Source of the DNA: Shewanella loihica PV-4
GTDB lineage: Bacteria; Pseudomonadota; Gammaproteobacteria; Enterobacterales; Shewanellaceae
Direction of reading: 5' to 3'
DNA length: 64,000 bases
NCBI RefSeq assembly: GCF_000016065.1
Contig: NC_009092.1
Location: 310,001 to 374,000 of the forward strand
Below the pieces are notes generated by a model. That model saw only the letters and a program-made list of their open reading frames with translations. It had not been told where the DNA came from and did not search any database. The translations under genes and the position numbers were made by a program. Shown here piece by piece: positions 16,573-25,861 of this stretch. Position 1 is the stretch's first letter. Each line of letters starts with the position of its first letter.

Positions 16573-16833
16573 TTAAGCCTCGTCTTGCTGTCTGAGTTTG
16601 GCTTCCAGGGCATCGACCTGCGCCTGTAGGGCTTCGAGCTTCTCGCGGGTCTTCAACAGCACGTGCTGCTGCACATCGAACTCTTCGCGCGAGACAAGAT
16701 CTAGCTTCATCAGCTGGTTTTGCAGAACCTGTTTGCTCTTCTCTTCAAACTCACCGGCAAACTGCTTAAGCCCGCTGGGGAGGTTATCGCTTAGCTGCTT
16801 AGCTACTTCTTCGATCTTTTTGGGGTTAATCAT
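16573..16833 (-). CDS. ubiK: Ubiquinone biosynthesis accessory factor UbiK
   Basis: An 86-residue protein of the BMFP/YqiC family. The N-terminal half (INPKKIEEVAKQLSDNLPSG, then FEEKSKQVLQNQLMKLDLVSREEFD) is strongly conserved, and the C-terminal half (TREKLEALQAQVDALEAKL) is a coiled coil through which it trimerises. In E. coli, UbiK binds UbiJ and helps late steps of aerobic ubiquinone synthesis in the Ubi complex. It stands alone here, divergent from rep, with its own terminator. Confidence 0.93.
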   Translation of the reverse strand: MINPKKIEEVAKQLSDNLPSGLKQFAGEFEEKSKQVLQNQLMKLDLVSREEFDVQQHVLLKTREKLEALQAQVDALEAKLRQQDEA

Positions 16834-17073
16834 CTTTTCTGTCCGCCATTGGCCATTTTATGCTATGCCCGAATTGTACCTAAGCCTACTGGGATGACAA
16901 CTAAAAACCGGTCGCCTGACACCAGGTTGAGGGCAGGCTCACGTCGGTAGCTTATCGGTCGCACGCGCTTAAGCTTAGATGACCACCTGGATATTTTTGT
17001 CTGAGCTATGGCGAAGATTCTGGTATGATCCCTGGCCGATCTCACGAATTCTCTAGTTGGTAGCCGTTAGTCA

Positions 17074-19086
17074 ATGAAGCTCAATCCCGGTCAAAATGAT
17101 GCTGTTCACTATGTCTCTGGTCCCTGTCTGGTGCTTGCCGGCGCGGGCAGTGGTAAGACGCGTGTGATCATCAATAAAATTGCCTATCTGGTACAGAAGT
17201 GTGGTTATCAGGCGCGCAACATCGCCGCCGTGACCTTTACCAATAAGGCGGCGCGGGAGATGAAGGAGCGTGTGGCCCAGTCGATGGGACGCAAGGAGGC
17301 CAGAGGGCTGTGGATCTCGACCTTCCACACCCTGGGGCTTGAGATCATCAAGCGCGAATATAAGGTGGTCGGCCTTAAGCCCGGCTTCTCCCTGTTTGAC
17401 GACCAAGATACCCTGGCGCTGCTGAAAGAGCTGACCGAGAAGGAGTTTGACGGCGATAAAGATCTGCTGCGCATGCTGATGACGGCCATCTCCAACTGGA
17501 AGGGCGACCTGATGACGCCAGACGGCGCCATCAAAACCGCCAGAGACGAGCAGTCACAGTTATTTGCCTTGCTCTACCAGCGCTATGCTCAGCATATGAA
17601 GGCTTATAATGCGCTGGATTTCGACGATCTTATCCTGCTGCCCACCCTGCTGCTGCGGCACAAGCAGGAGGTTCGTGAACGTTGGCAGAAACGCATTCAA
17701 TACCTGCTGGTGGATGAGTATCAGGATACCAACACCAGTCAGTATGAGCTGGTGAAATTGCTGGTTGGTGAGCGTGCCCGCTTTACCGTGGTAGGGGACG
17801 ACGATCAGTCTATCTACTCCTGGCGTGGGGCCAAGCCGCAAAACCTGGTGCTTTTGGGGAAGGACTTTCCCAATCTTAAGTTGATTAAACTCGAACAAAA
17901 CTACCGCTCCAGTCAGCGGATCCTGCGGGCAGCCAACATATTGATCGCCAATAACCCCCACGTCTACGACAAGTCACTGTTCAGCGAGCTGGCCTATGGT
18001 GAGCCGCTGCGGGTGCTGATCGCCGCCAACGAGGAGCAGGAGGCCGAGCGTGTGGTGGCCGAGATGATCCGCCACAAGTTTGTGGGCAAGACCCAGTTTG
18101 GCGACTATGCCATCCTCTATCGGGGCAACCATCAGTCGCGCCTGCTGGAGCGCGCCCTGATGACCAACCGCATCCCCTATAAGCTCAGCGGTGGCACCTC
18201 TTTCTTCGGCCGCGCCGAGATCAAAGATATCATGGCCTACCTGCGTCTGGTGGTGAATCCCGACGACGATAACGCCTTCCTGCGAGTGGTTAACTTGCCC
18301 AAACGCGGCATCGGCCCTGCGACCCTGGAACGCTTGGGTAACTATGCCAATGAGCAGCATATCTCCATGTTCGAGGCGATATTCCATAGCGAGCTGAACC
18401 ACCATCTGCCGCCGGCGGCCATGTCGGCCCTGTATCAGTTTGGCAAGTTTATCGTCGATACCGGCGAGGCGGCGACCCGTGGCGAACCGGTTGAGGCGGT
18501 GAAGCAGCTGATCCGCCACATCAACTACGAAGACTATCTGTACGAGACCAGTACCAGTGCCAAGGCCGCCGAGATGCGGATGAAGAACATCTCCGAGCTC
18601 TACCGCTGGGTGACCGAGATGTTAGAGGGCGATGAGCTGGACGAAGGGATGACGCTGCCGGAAGTGGTGACCCGTCTGACCCTGAGAGACATGATGGAGC
18701 GCAACAGCGAAGACGAGGCCGGCGATCAGGTGCAGCTGATGACACTGCACGCCTCTAAGGGCCTGGAGTTCCCCTATGTCTTCATGGTGGGAGTGGAGGA
18801 GCGCATCTTGCCGCACCAGACCAGCATAGATGAAGACAACGTCGAGGAGGAGCGCCGCCTGGCCTATGTGGGGATCACCCGGGCGCAGAGGGAGCTGTGG
18901 TTCATGATCTGCCGCGAGCGGCGCCAGTTTGGTGAGGTGATGCGTTGTGAGCCCAGCCGCTTCCTGATGGAGCTGCCCCAGGACGATCTGATCTGGGAAA
19001 ACCGTAAGCCGCCTCAGTCCGAGCAGCAAAGAGTGCAGTCGGGCCGGGCCAACATCGCCAACATTCGGGATATGCTGAAAAAGTAA
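17074..19086 (+). CDS. rep: ATP-dependent DNA helicase Rep
   Basis: A 670-residue superfamily 1A helicase that moves 3' to 5' on single-stranded DNA, restarts stalled forks and removes proteins ahead of the replisome. Walker A is AGAGSGKT at residues 22-29. Motif Ia is [14 protein letters not shown], motif [12 protein letters not shown], motif [18 protein letters not shown], motif [11 protein letters not shown], motif [13 protein letters not shown] and motif [16 protein letters not shown]. Length and the N-terminus [11 protein letters not shown] match Rep and not UvrD, which is longer and begins differently. The ribosome binding site is weak. It is convergent with the GGDEF gene, 29 bp apart. 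Confidence 0.95.
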   Translation: MKLNPGQNDAVHYVSGPCLVLAGAGSGKTRVIINKIAYLVQKCGYQARNIAAVTFTNKAAREMKERVAQSMGRKEARGLWISTFHTLGLEIIKREYKVVGLKPGFSLFDDQDTLALLKELTEKEFDGDKDLLRMLMTAISNWKGDLMTPDGAIKTARDEQSQLFALLYQRYAQHMKAYNALDFDDLILLPTLLLRHKQEVRERWQKRIQYLLVDEYQDTNTSQYELVKLLVGERARFTVVGDDDQSIYSWRGAKPQNLVLLGKDFPNLKLIKLEQNYRSSQRILRAANILIANNPHVYDKSLFSELAYGEPLRVLIAANEEQEAERVVAEMIRHKFVGKTQFGDYAILYRGNHQSRLLERALMTNRIPYKLSGGTSFFGRAEIKDIMAYLRLVVNPDDDNAFLRVVNLPKRGIGPATLERLGNYANEQHISMFEAIFHSELNHHLPPAAMSALYQFGKFIVDTGEAATRGEPVEAVKQLIRHINYEDYLYETSTSAKAAEMRMKNISELYRWVTEMLEGDELDEGMTLPEVVTRLTLRDMMERNSEDEAGDQVQLMTLHASKGLEFPYVFMVGVEERILPHQTSIDEDNVEEERRLAYVGITRAQRELWFMICRERRQFGEVMRCEPSRFLMELPQDDLIWENRKPPQSEQQRVQSGRANIANIRDMLKK

Positions 19087-19115
19087 ATTGCTAAGGCGGC
19101 GCTCACCTATGGTGA

Positions 19116-21764
19116 TTAGGCTGAGATGCAGCCGCTCGGCCGCTTTCTGGGCTCGGGCAGCTTACTGGGATCGATAGACTCACCCAGGGCCTGGCCCTGA
19201 CCCTGATCGAAGCCTAGGCTGACCAGCTGCTGCCTATGCAGATCTGTCTTAACCCCTTCCACAAATAGCGTCAGCTCGAGCGCCGAGGCGGTCAGCTGAT
19301 GCGCCTTAAGCAGGCGTTTCTGCTGCGGATTATTTAGATGACTGATATAGCTAGGGTCTAGCTTCAGGCCGCTTAAGGGCAGGAAGCTGAGGCTGCTCAG
19401 TGCCGTGTGGGCGCTACCGTAGGCGCACAGGCCTAAGTTGATGGCCTGCTTAGCCAGGAGGTCGAACGCCTGAATATGGCTGTCGCTGTCGGCGACAAAG
19501 GCCTTCTCGTTGAAGAATACCCAGATATCGTCAGCTTTATAGTAACTCTGCTTGATGCGATTCTTCAGCTTGCGCACCGCATGTTTATGTTTCAGGTGCT
19601 GACTGGCGAGTTTGATGTGCAGCTGCACCTGGCCGTCGACCTGCTGCATCACCTTGTCATAGTCACTGTTGAGCTGGTCGAAGAGATAGAGATCCAACTC
19701 CTTGGTCAGGTTGCAGTGCTCGGCGATATTGCTGAGCTGATCCTGTTTGATCTTGCCTAGCTGTTCATGCTGCCAGTAGAGCCTTGGCTCCAGGGCGAGA
19801 ACCTCCTGGGTCGCCAAAGCCAACACGGGGAAATACTGCAGCGCCAACTCTTGTTTGGCGATCGCCTCTCTGAGCTCTATCTCCAGGGTGATGTCATGGC
19901 TCTGCTGATGGCTGGTGTTGTGATCGAAGATGACGAAGCAGCCCTTGCCGTTGGACTTGGCCTGATACATGGCGGCGTCGGCGTCCTTCAACAGCGACTC
20001 GCTGGTGTCGCCGCTGCTGTGGCCGCTGAAGGCGATGCCAATACTGGCGCCCGAGGTGAAGCTCTGATTCGATAGCTGATAGGGCTCGCTCAGCTCGCCT
20101 AAGATACGCTCGGCCACCTCGATGGCGTCGCTATTGGTGTTGATGCTGTCTAGCAGGATCACAAACTCATCGCCGCCGATACGCCCTAAGGTGTCGTTGC
20201 TCCTGATGCAGAGGTTGAGGCGACGGGCGGTTTCAATCAGGAAACGGTCACCCTGCAGATGGCCCAGGGTATCGTTGATCAGCTTAAAGCGGTCGAGGTC
20301 GATAAACAGCAGGGCAAACCTGTCTCTGGCGTGGCGCCTGACATGCTTGACCGCCTGGGCTAGGCGCTCCATGAACATGGCTCGATTGGGTAGGCCGGTC
20401 AGGGTGTCGTGGCTGGCATCGTGTACCAGCTGCTGCTCGACCTTGCGGCGCTGGGCGATCTCCTTTTCGAGATCCTGGTTGAGCATCGCCAGGGCGCGGG
20501 TGCGCTGGGCGACTTTCTCCTCCAGCTGTTCATAGCTCTGTTTCAGCGACTCTGCCGATAGCTTACGCTCGATCGCCGCGGCGATGTGCTGCGAGACGAA
20601 AGTGAGCAGATCCAGATCTTTCTCCTGGTAGGTCTGCGACGGGGTAAAGCTGTAGATGGTGAGCGCGCCCTTGACTATGCCTTGAATAAACAGGGGCACG
20701 CCTATCCACTGATGTATGGTCTCGGCATAGTTGAGCTGCGGCGCCTTGGCGTAGAGTTGCCCCGCCTTGATCAGCGCCTTGATGTCGCTGCCATCGAGCA
20801 GCAAAGGGCGCTTATGCTTGAGAATAAACTCTGTCAGACCATCGGCCAGAGGGCGCCTTTGCGGCGCGCCTACGTTGAGCTGAGAGACATAAAAGGGAAA
20901 ATGCAGCTCACGGCCATTGTCTTCCAGCAGGGCGATATAACAGTTATTGGCCGGTAGCAGGTGGCTGATCACCCTGTGTAGCTCGCGATAGAAGCTCTGG
21001 TGGTCTATGGTCGCATTGGATAGCTCGGCTATCTCAAACAGCGACTTCTGCAGGTTTTCCGCCCGTCGCCGCTCGGTGACCTCCTGCTTGAGCTTATCGT
21101 AGGCGACGCTCAGCTCCTTGGTTCTGTGCTCAATTGCGGCCTCGAGATTGTGTTGGTACTGCACCCTCTCGATAACGCCCGAGATATGCTGGCTGATGAA
21201 GGTCATCAGCTCGACCTCTATCTCGCCATAGGTGATATTGGCATCGTAGCTCTGCACGGCGATCACCCCTATGGTCTGATCGCTGCTGAAAATTGGGAGC
21301 CCTAGCCACTGGTGGCAGCTGGATCCTCGACTGACGATCTCGCCGCTGGCGAGCAGCTGCTCAAACTTGTCGTCATCACACAGCAGGGGTTGCTGACTGC
21401 GCAGCACATAGCCGGTGAGGCCGCTGTTGAGCGTGGTAGATAACTCTTCGCTGGGGTAAAGCTGGCTTGGGTGCTGGTCCTTCTCATCGACGAAGAAAGG
21501 CACGCCTAATTTGTTGGTTTCTCTGTTGAGGATGGCGATGAAGAAGTTGTCTGCGGGGAGCAGGCGATTGAGATTGGTTTGGATACCAGCATAGAAGTCT
21601 TCGGCGCGCTCGACTCGAGCGGCAAGATTGGAGATATCCAATAGCGTATTTTGGACGATCTCAGAACGCTTGTACTTCCGAGCCAGGCTCTTTAAGCGAG
21701 ATATCCTTTTATATAAACGCCCAACTTCACGGGGTGAATGTTGGTCTGTTTTATCCCTAAACAT
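19116..21764 (-). CDS. GAF-GAF-GGDEF-EAL signalling protein with degenerate EAL domain
   Basis: An 882-residue cytoplasmic protein without membrane segments. After a coiled coil (1-45) come two GAF sensor domains (about 45-195 and 235-385), another coiled coil, a GGDEF domain (about 445-600) and an EAL-like domain (about 625-870). The GGDEF motif at residue 530 is intact and has an RxxD inhibition site (RSND) five residues before it, so diguanylate cyclase activity with product feedback is likely. The EAL domain looks inactive: EAL is replaced (LEPRLYW), the DDFG loop reads GSAH, and the EGVE loop reads EGVK. The frame opens at a GTG at 21779; the ATG at 21764 with ggcgga upstream is preferred. 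It lies close to the c-di-GMP receptor bpfD. Confidence 0.88.
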   Translation of the reverse strand: MFRDKTDQHSPREVGRLYKRISRLKSLARKYKRSEIVQNTLLDISNLAARVERAEDFYAGIQTNLNRLLPADNFFIAILNRETNKLGVPFFVDEKDQHPSQLYPSEELSTTLNSGLTGYVLRSQQPLLCDDDKFEQLLASGEIVSRGSSCHQWLGLPIFSSDQTIGVIAVQSYDANITYGEIEVELMTFISQHISGVIERVQYQHNLEAAIEHRTKELSVAYDKLKQEVTERRRAENLQKSLFEIAELSNATIDHQSFYRELHRVISHLLPANNCYIALLEDNGRELHFPFYVSQLNVGAPQRRPLADGLTEFILKHKRPLLLDGSDIKALIKAGQLYAKAPQLNYAETIHQWIGVPLFIQGIVKGALTIYSFTPSQTYQEKDLDLLTFVSQHIAAAIERKLSAESLKQSYEQLEEKVAQRTRALAMLNQDLEKEIAQRRKVEQQLVHDASHDTLTGLPNRAMFMERLAQAVKHVRRHARDRFALLFIDLDRFKLINDTLGHLQGDRFLIETARRLNLCIRSNDTLGRIGGDEFVILLDSINTNSDAIEVAERILGELSEPYQLSNQSFTSGASIGIAFSGHSSGDTSESLLKDADAAMYQAKSNGKGCFVIFDHNTSHQQSHDITLEIELREAIAKQELALQYFPVLALATQEVLALEPRLYWQHEQLGKIKQDQLSNIAEHCNLTKELDLYLFDQLNSDYDKVMQQVDGQVQLHIKLASQHLKHKHAVRKLKNRIKQSYYKADDIWVFFNEKAFVADSDSHIQAFDLLAKQAINLGLCAYGSAHTALSSLSFLPLSGLKLDPSYISHLNNPQQKRLLKAHQLTASALELTLFVEGVKTDLHRQQLVSLGFDQGQGQALGESIDPSKLPEPRKRPSGCISA

Positions 21765-21902
21765 GGTTCCGCCAATCACAAGTAGTTATATTTTTTCGCT
21801 AGGATTTGGGGTAATGGTTATTGATAGCATAAAAAAGCAGCACCACCAAGTCATTATTTTGACGTTGTCAGCTTAATATCACCTTAAATATGCTAAAACT
21901 TG

Positions 21903-21932
21903 AGCAAACGCGTAAAAAAATACGTGTTTGCT
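21903..21932. repeat. Inverted repeat overlapping the tRNA promoter region
   Basis: AGCAAACGCGTA (21903-21914) and TACGTGTTTGCT (21921-21932) form 12-base arms with one mismatch around six A. It sits immediately before the -35 element of the tRNA operon and in the upstream region of the divergent GGDEF gene. It may be a regulator site or a terminator-like hairpin for neither gene; the role is unknown. Confidence 0.5.
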
Positions 21933-21933
21933 A

Positions 21934-21962
21934 TAGACGCGCAGTAAAATAATCCATACTAT
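21934..21962 (+). promoter_or_regulatory. Probable promoter of the tRNA operon
   Basis: A -35 element TAGACG (21934-21939), a 17-base spacer and a -10 element TACTAT (21957-21962), followed by a GC-rich discriminator (GCGGCGC), which is typical of stringently controlled stable-RNA promoters. It lies 20 bp before the first tRNA. Confidence 0.55.
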
Positions 21963-21982
21963 ATGCGGCGCTAACAAGGCAG

Positions 21983-22059
21983 GCACCCATAGCTCAGCTG
22001 GATAGAGCGCACCCCTCCGGAGGGTGAGGCCGAGGGTTCGAATCCTTCTGGGTGCACCA
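21983..22059 (+). tRNA. tRNA-Arg (anticodon CCG)
   Basis: A 77-base tRNA with encoded CCA. The acceptor GCACCCA pairs with TGGGTGC, the anticodon stem is CACCC/GGGTG with loop CTCCGGA (anticodon CCG, reading CGG), and the T arm GAGGG-TTCGAAT-CCTTC is normal. First gene of a four-tRNA operon. Confidence 0.97.
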
Positions 22060-22101
22060 GTTGGATGAGGGTCAAGTTAGCGTTAAGAAGTTAATATCAG
22101 T

Positions 22102-22178
22102 GGTGATTGTAGCTCAGTTGGTAGAGCCCCGGATTGTGATTCCGGTTGTCGTGGGTTCAAGTCCCATCAGTCACCCCA
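22102..22178 (+). tRNA. tRNA-His (anticodon GTG)
   Basis: A 77-base tRNA including the extra G at position -1 characteristic of tRNA-His and an encoded CCA. The anticodon loop ATTGTGATT carries GTG. The body is very close to E. coli hisR (TAGCTCAGTTGGTAGAGCCC). Second gene of the cluster. Confidence 0.96.
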
Positions 22179-22262
22179 CTTCTTCTTGCAATAGACTTCA
22201 CGAGTCATTCTTTTCCTTGATATAGTGAAGCGAGGCGGAACCTCGTAAAATATCCCTTGTTT

Positions 22263-22339
<77 letters not shown>

Positions 22340-22391
22340 GTTTCCAAGTGAGTGATGTATCAAGCATCATTGACTGATAAAAAAAGATTTT

Positions 22392-22468
<77 letters not shown>

Positions 22469-22477
22469 ATCCTAGAT

Positions 22478-22506
22478 AAGCCCCTCGAGTCATCGAGGGG
22501 CTTTTT
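22478..22506 (+). terminator. Intrinsic terminator of the tRNA operon
   Basis: A perfect 11-pair stem, AAGCCCCTCGA (22478-22488) with TCGAGGGGCTT (22493-22503), loop GTCA, followed by TTT. It begins 10 bp past the second tRNA-Pro. Confidence 0.93.
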
Positions 22507-22566
22507 CTTTGCCCGTTTGTTATTTCCTAATGTTTGTCTTTACCGAATAAAACGCGCCATCAAGGT

Positions 22567-22595
22567 AAAAAAAAGCTGCCCAAGTGGGCAGCTTT
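22567..22595 (-). terminator. Intrinsic terminator after the LapD-type receptor gene
   Basis: AAAGCTGCCC (22572-22581) pairs with GGGCAGCTTT (22586-22595), loop AAGT, with eight A on the left that read as a T-run on the minus strand. It ends the long secretion and control operon 6 bp after the stop at 22601. Confidence 0.92.
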
Positions 22596-22600
22596 GTCGT

Positions 22601-24523
22601 TTATAGCTCGACGCGGGTGGGCGGGTAGATATAGCCCATGTAGGCGTTGGCCTTGAGCGGCTCGAAGCGTGCTAGTTGCGGCTGCTCCTGAATACCGGTG
22701 ACGATGATCTGGATATCTAGGCCTCTGGCGACGTTCACCAGGGCGCGGCACAGCTCGCTGTTGTGCTCGTTCTCGTCATAGTAGGCGAAGGACTGATCCA
22801 GCTTGACGTAGCTAGGTCTTAGGTTTTGCAGGTAAGACATAGAGCCAAACTGACGACCGAAGTGGTCGATACCGAAGTGAGCACCATTGTCGCGAATGAT
22901 GTTGCATAGCGCCTGGCAGGCATCGGGATCGCTATAGACGCCGGCTTCAGGGATGTCGAACACGATTCGCTGGGCGAGCGGCGTATTGCGCAGGAACTTG
23001 TTGAGCCACTGGTGGAAGGTCGTATCGCTCAGACTGTTGAAGGTCAGGTTGATGGCGATAGGCTCATAGTTACGCTCCAGCAGTCCGTTATCGACTATGG
23101 TCTCGATCAGGCATCTGTCCAGCATAGAGCCCAGTGAGAGCAGCTCCACATAGGGCATAAACTGGCCTGCGTGGATCTCTTTATCGCCAATGGTGAGCTG
23201 ACAGTAAAGCTCGCGCTGCACCACCTCATCCTTATTGGTGTGATAGACAGGCTGCCACTTGAACTGGAACTGCTTGCTGCTGATGGCGGCACTCAAATGC
23301 TCTCGCCACTGCTCACGGGTGTAGAGCTGCTTCTCGTTGCTCTCGAACCAGTGGAACACCTTGTTGTCGGCGATTGCTTTCTGCAATGCATTATCCGTCT
23401 GCGCCAGGATGTCCGATACCGTCATGTTGTCGGTGCGCTGGGCGATACCTATGGCAAACTGCTCATTGGGCTTACAGCCCGCCTTAGAGATCTCCTGATT
23501 CACGGTTCTAATCAGGGTATGCAGATACTTGCTGCTCTGCTCCTGTTCGGCGCTGGTGATCAGGAAGGCAAATTCGTAGGCGGCGATACGGGCGATGACA
23601 GACGGAGCGATCTCGTCCAGTTGCTCCTGCATCTTCTCGGACAACAGGCGTATGGTCTCATCACGTACCTGATAACCATACTTGCTGTGTACCTCTTCGA
23701 GCCAGTCGAACTTGGCCATCATCAGCGAGCCATTGTTGGGTTCGCTTAACCAGCTGTTGAGGCGGCCCATCATATATTGCCTGTTAGGCAGCTTAGAGAC
23801 CTGATCTACCAGGTTCTTCTTACGCAGCTCAGTCACCTCTTCGTCCAGTGAGCTGAAGATCTGCTTGAGCTGATGAGACATGCTGTTAAAGGCCTCGACC
23901 ACGGACTTGAGTTCTGAGGTCTTTGGAATGGCCATGTCAGGGCCAAACTTGCGCTGGGCGATCTCGGCCGCGTGCTCGGCGATCTCATGCAGTGGTCTTA
24001 GGATCCAGGTTAGCCCGAAGCGCGCCAGCATGATGGCGAGTAAAAACAGGATAGAGATGACTATGATGGCGTTGGTTAGGGTGCGCCACAGCTCGTTGTA
24101 ACCAAAGCCTGGGTGTGCGGTGATCTCCAGGTTGGCTAACTGGATCCAACCCGAGGTGATGGTGCTTTCGCGTTTAATGGTTTCGAAGAATCCCAGGTCG
24201 ATAAACCATTGGGGAACACCCTCGATTTTAACGTCGTTTTCCCACACCTGTTGTTTGCCGTCGACCAGCCAGGTGAGCTTCACCTGTTGGTAATAGCCGC
24301 CTTCGAAGATGACGTTGATCAGCGTCTCGGCGCCGACAATATCACCCGCTTCCAGATCGGGAACCAGCATGATCCCCAGACTGTGGCTGGTGTTATTGAG
24401 ATCGGACTCCATCTGCTTGGTCAGAAAGCTTTGTGTCTCGGTAAATTGGACATAAGCCAGGCTGATGACAACGACCAAGAACAGGCCAAAAAGCAGTGAG
24501 TATATCTGTCGAAACAGTGTCAT
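22601..24523 (-). CDS. bpfD: LapD-type c-di-GMP receptor controlling adhesin retention
   Basis: A 640-residue inner-membrane protein. It has a membrane segment at about 6-26, a periplasmic LapD/MoxY-type output domain (about 27-150), a second membrane helix (about 150-170, AIIVISILFLLAIMLARFG) and a HAMP domain (170-230), then degenerate GGDEF and EAL domains. GGDEF reads AAYEF, EAL reads ELY in QRELYCQL, and the EGVE loop reads VTGIQ, so neither synthesis nor hydrolysis of c-di-GMP is expected. This is the known LapD design, in which the EAL domain only binds c-di-GMP and the periplasmic domain then captures LapG. It follows lapG-type bpfG by 8 bp and ends the operon. The symbol follows the S. 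oneidensis name. Confidence 0.92.
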   Translation of the reverse strand: MTLFRQIYSLLFGLFLVVVISLAYVQFTETQSFLTKQMESDLNNTSHSLGIMLVPDLEAGDIVGAETLINVIFEGGYYQQVKLTWLVDGKQQVWENDVKIEGVPQWFIDLGFFETIKRESTITSGWIQLANLEITAHPGFGYNELWRTLTNAIIVISILFLLAIMLARFGLTWILRPLHEIAEHAAEIAQRKFGPDMAIPKTSELKSVVEAFNSMSHQLKQIFSSLDEEVTELRKKNLVDQVSKLPNRQYMMGRLNSWLSEPNNGSLMMAKFDWLEEVHSKYGYQVRDETIRLLSEKMQEQLDEIAPSVIARIAAYEFAFLITSAEQEQSSKYLHTLIRTVNQEISKAGCKPNEQFAIGIAQRTDNMTVSDILAQTDNALQKAIADNKVFHWFESNEKQLYTREQWREHLSAAISSKQFQFKWQPVYHTNKDEVVQRELYCQLTIGDKEIHAGQFMPYVELLSLGSMLDRCLIETIVDNGLLERNYEPIAINLTFNSLSDTTFHQWLNKFLRNTPLAQRIVFDIPEAGVYSDPDACQALCNIIRDNGAHFGIDHFGRQFGSMSYLQNLRPSYVKLDQSFAYYDENEHNSELCRALVNVARGLDIQIIVTGIQEQPQLARFEPLKANAYMGYIYPPTRVEL

Positions 24524-24531
24524 TGTTTTCG

Positions 24532-25239
24532 CTACTCCAATCTTAACTTAGGCATTTTGAGTCGCTCAACACCTAATCTATTTTTGAGATCATTCCATTT
24601 TTCAAGGCGTTCCGATGAGCCTGCCAGCACACCGCGACCTTTCTCTTTGTTTAGCCACAACTGACGACCGTTAAAGCTGTATACGGGGATCAGATCTTGT
24701 CTCTGGGTGGCTGGTTTAATCTGTCTGTCCAGGTTATCCAATACCAAGGGGATGGAGCCGGGCGTGTCATAGTAGGCCAACACCATATGGTACTGATTGA
24801 CCGAGGTGGCCTTAACCATAGTGATCCGCAGCTTGTCATCGGGCACCCCCAGCTGCAGCAGGGTGAAATATTTGGCGATGGAGAAATCTTCACAATCGCC
24901 ACCATTTACCCCGATAAACTCCATCGGCGTGGCCCAGTAGTTACTGACGCCCCACAACTTGATGTCGTCGACAAACCTAAACAGATTGAAAAAGTTATTT
25001 ACCTTGGTGATCTTCTCTTGTTCACTCAGGCCCTGCGATTCATCCAGTACCTTAAACCAGGCGGCGACGCGCATACCTGCGCGCTCACCGTATCGGGCTT
25101 CTAGGGTGGACTTAATGTAGTTGGCGTCGAGTGTTTGCGTCGGAGAAGCGTATAGGCAAGAAAACCCCAGGGCCGTTGCCACAACGCAAAGTTGGCAGAC
25201 CCTTTGAAAGCGTTTTTGCCTGCCAATTTTGGCTTTCAT
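24532..25239 (-). CDS. bpfG: LapG-type periplasmic cysteine protease
   Basis: A 235-residue exported protease of the bacterial transglutaminase-like (DUF920) family. An N-terminal signal segment (residues 11-31, with CVVATALGFSCLYA) leads to the catalytic domain. The triad is visible: C116 in NGGDCEDFS, H151 in NQYHMVLAYY and D168 in LVLDNLD. LapG cuts LapA-type adhesins after a TA|AG motif, releasing them from the cell surface, when LapD no longer holds it. Calcium is needed for LapG activity in other species; the acidic residues near C116 would fit. The start at 25239 has ggagaag upstream. It lies 16 bp after the OmpA-like gene. Confidence 0.94.
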   Translation of the reverse strand: MKAKIGRQKRFQRVCQLCVVATALGFSCLYASPTQTLDANYIKSTLEARYGERAGMRVAAWFKVLDESQGLSEQEKITKVNNFFNLFRFVDDIKLWGVSNYWATPMEFIGVNGGDCEDFSIAKYFTLLQLGVPDDKLRITMVKATSVNQYHMVLAYYDTPGSIPLVLDNLDRQIKPATQRQDLIPVYSFNGRQLWLNKEKGRGVLAGSSERLEKWNDLKNRLGVERLKMPKLRLE

Positions 25240-25255
25240 CTTCTCCGACTATTTT

Positions 25256-25861
25256 TTATTTTACTTGTTCATCAACTGTGTAGATGGTCCACTTCATATC
25301 GGCCTTGGTATCTTCACCCGTTACCTCTGCGATCACGCGGCGGTTACGTGTGTGTGCCATCTTGGTATGAGTAGGATCTACCGGTCTGTCGTAGCTGTAG
25401 CCTATGGCCGTCAGACGATCGCTGGCGATACCGAATCGCTCAGACAACAGCGAGGTCACGGCGTCGGCGCGGTTTTGCGACAGCGCTAGGTTGTGCTCAT
25501 AGCTACCCGTCTTACTACAGTGACCTTCGATGGTCACCTTAGTGTTGGGGTACTGTCTCATGAAAGTCGCAACCACTTCTACCTGATCATAGTACTGAGG
25601 ATCTATGTAGTAAGAATCGTTGGCAAACAATATCTTAAGTTCTTGACGCTCATTGATAGGCTTAATCTTACCACAGCCGTAGTTGTCTATGGTGGCACCT
25701 AGCACTGTGTCGTTACAGCGCTCACGGGCGACGATGACGCCATCTTTATCTTTGTCGTTAAGATCGAATACCTGATTGGTCGGGGTATCCATGGTTACTA
25801 TGTCGCGCGAAGCGCAGCCGCCCAGTAAGGCGACGCTTAGAATAATCAGTAAGGCTTTCAT
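25256..25861 (-). CDS. OmpA-like peptidoglycan-associated lipoprotein of the adhesin locus
   Basis: A 201-residue outer-membrane lipoprotein. The lipobox LLGGC puts the lipidated cysteine at residue 16. A linker with an acidic thrombospondin-like calcium motif (LNDKDKDGVIVARERCND, about 33-50) follows, and then an OmpA C-terminal domain (about 75-180) with NLALSQNRADAV, the peptidoglycan-binding pattern. The aspartate normally found just after the TIEGH motif is replaced (GHCSKTGS), which may weaken diaminopimelate binding. Its position between the TolC-like and LapG genes suggests it helps anchor or space the adhesin exporter. The start overlaps the stop of the TolC-like gene by one base (25861). 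Confidence 0.88.
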   Translation of the reverse strand: MKALLIILSVALLGGCASRDIVTMDTPTNQVFDLNDKDKDGVIVARERCNDTVLGATIDNYGCGKIKPINERQELKILFANDSYYIDPQYYDQVEVVATFMRQYPNTKVTIEGHCSKTGSYEHNLALSQNRADAVTSLLSERFGIASDRLTAIGYSYDRPVDPTHTKMAHTRNRRVIAEVTGEDTKADMKWTIYTVDEQVK

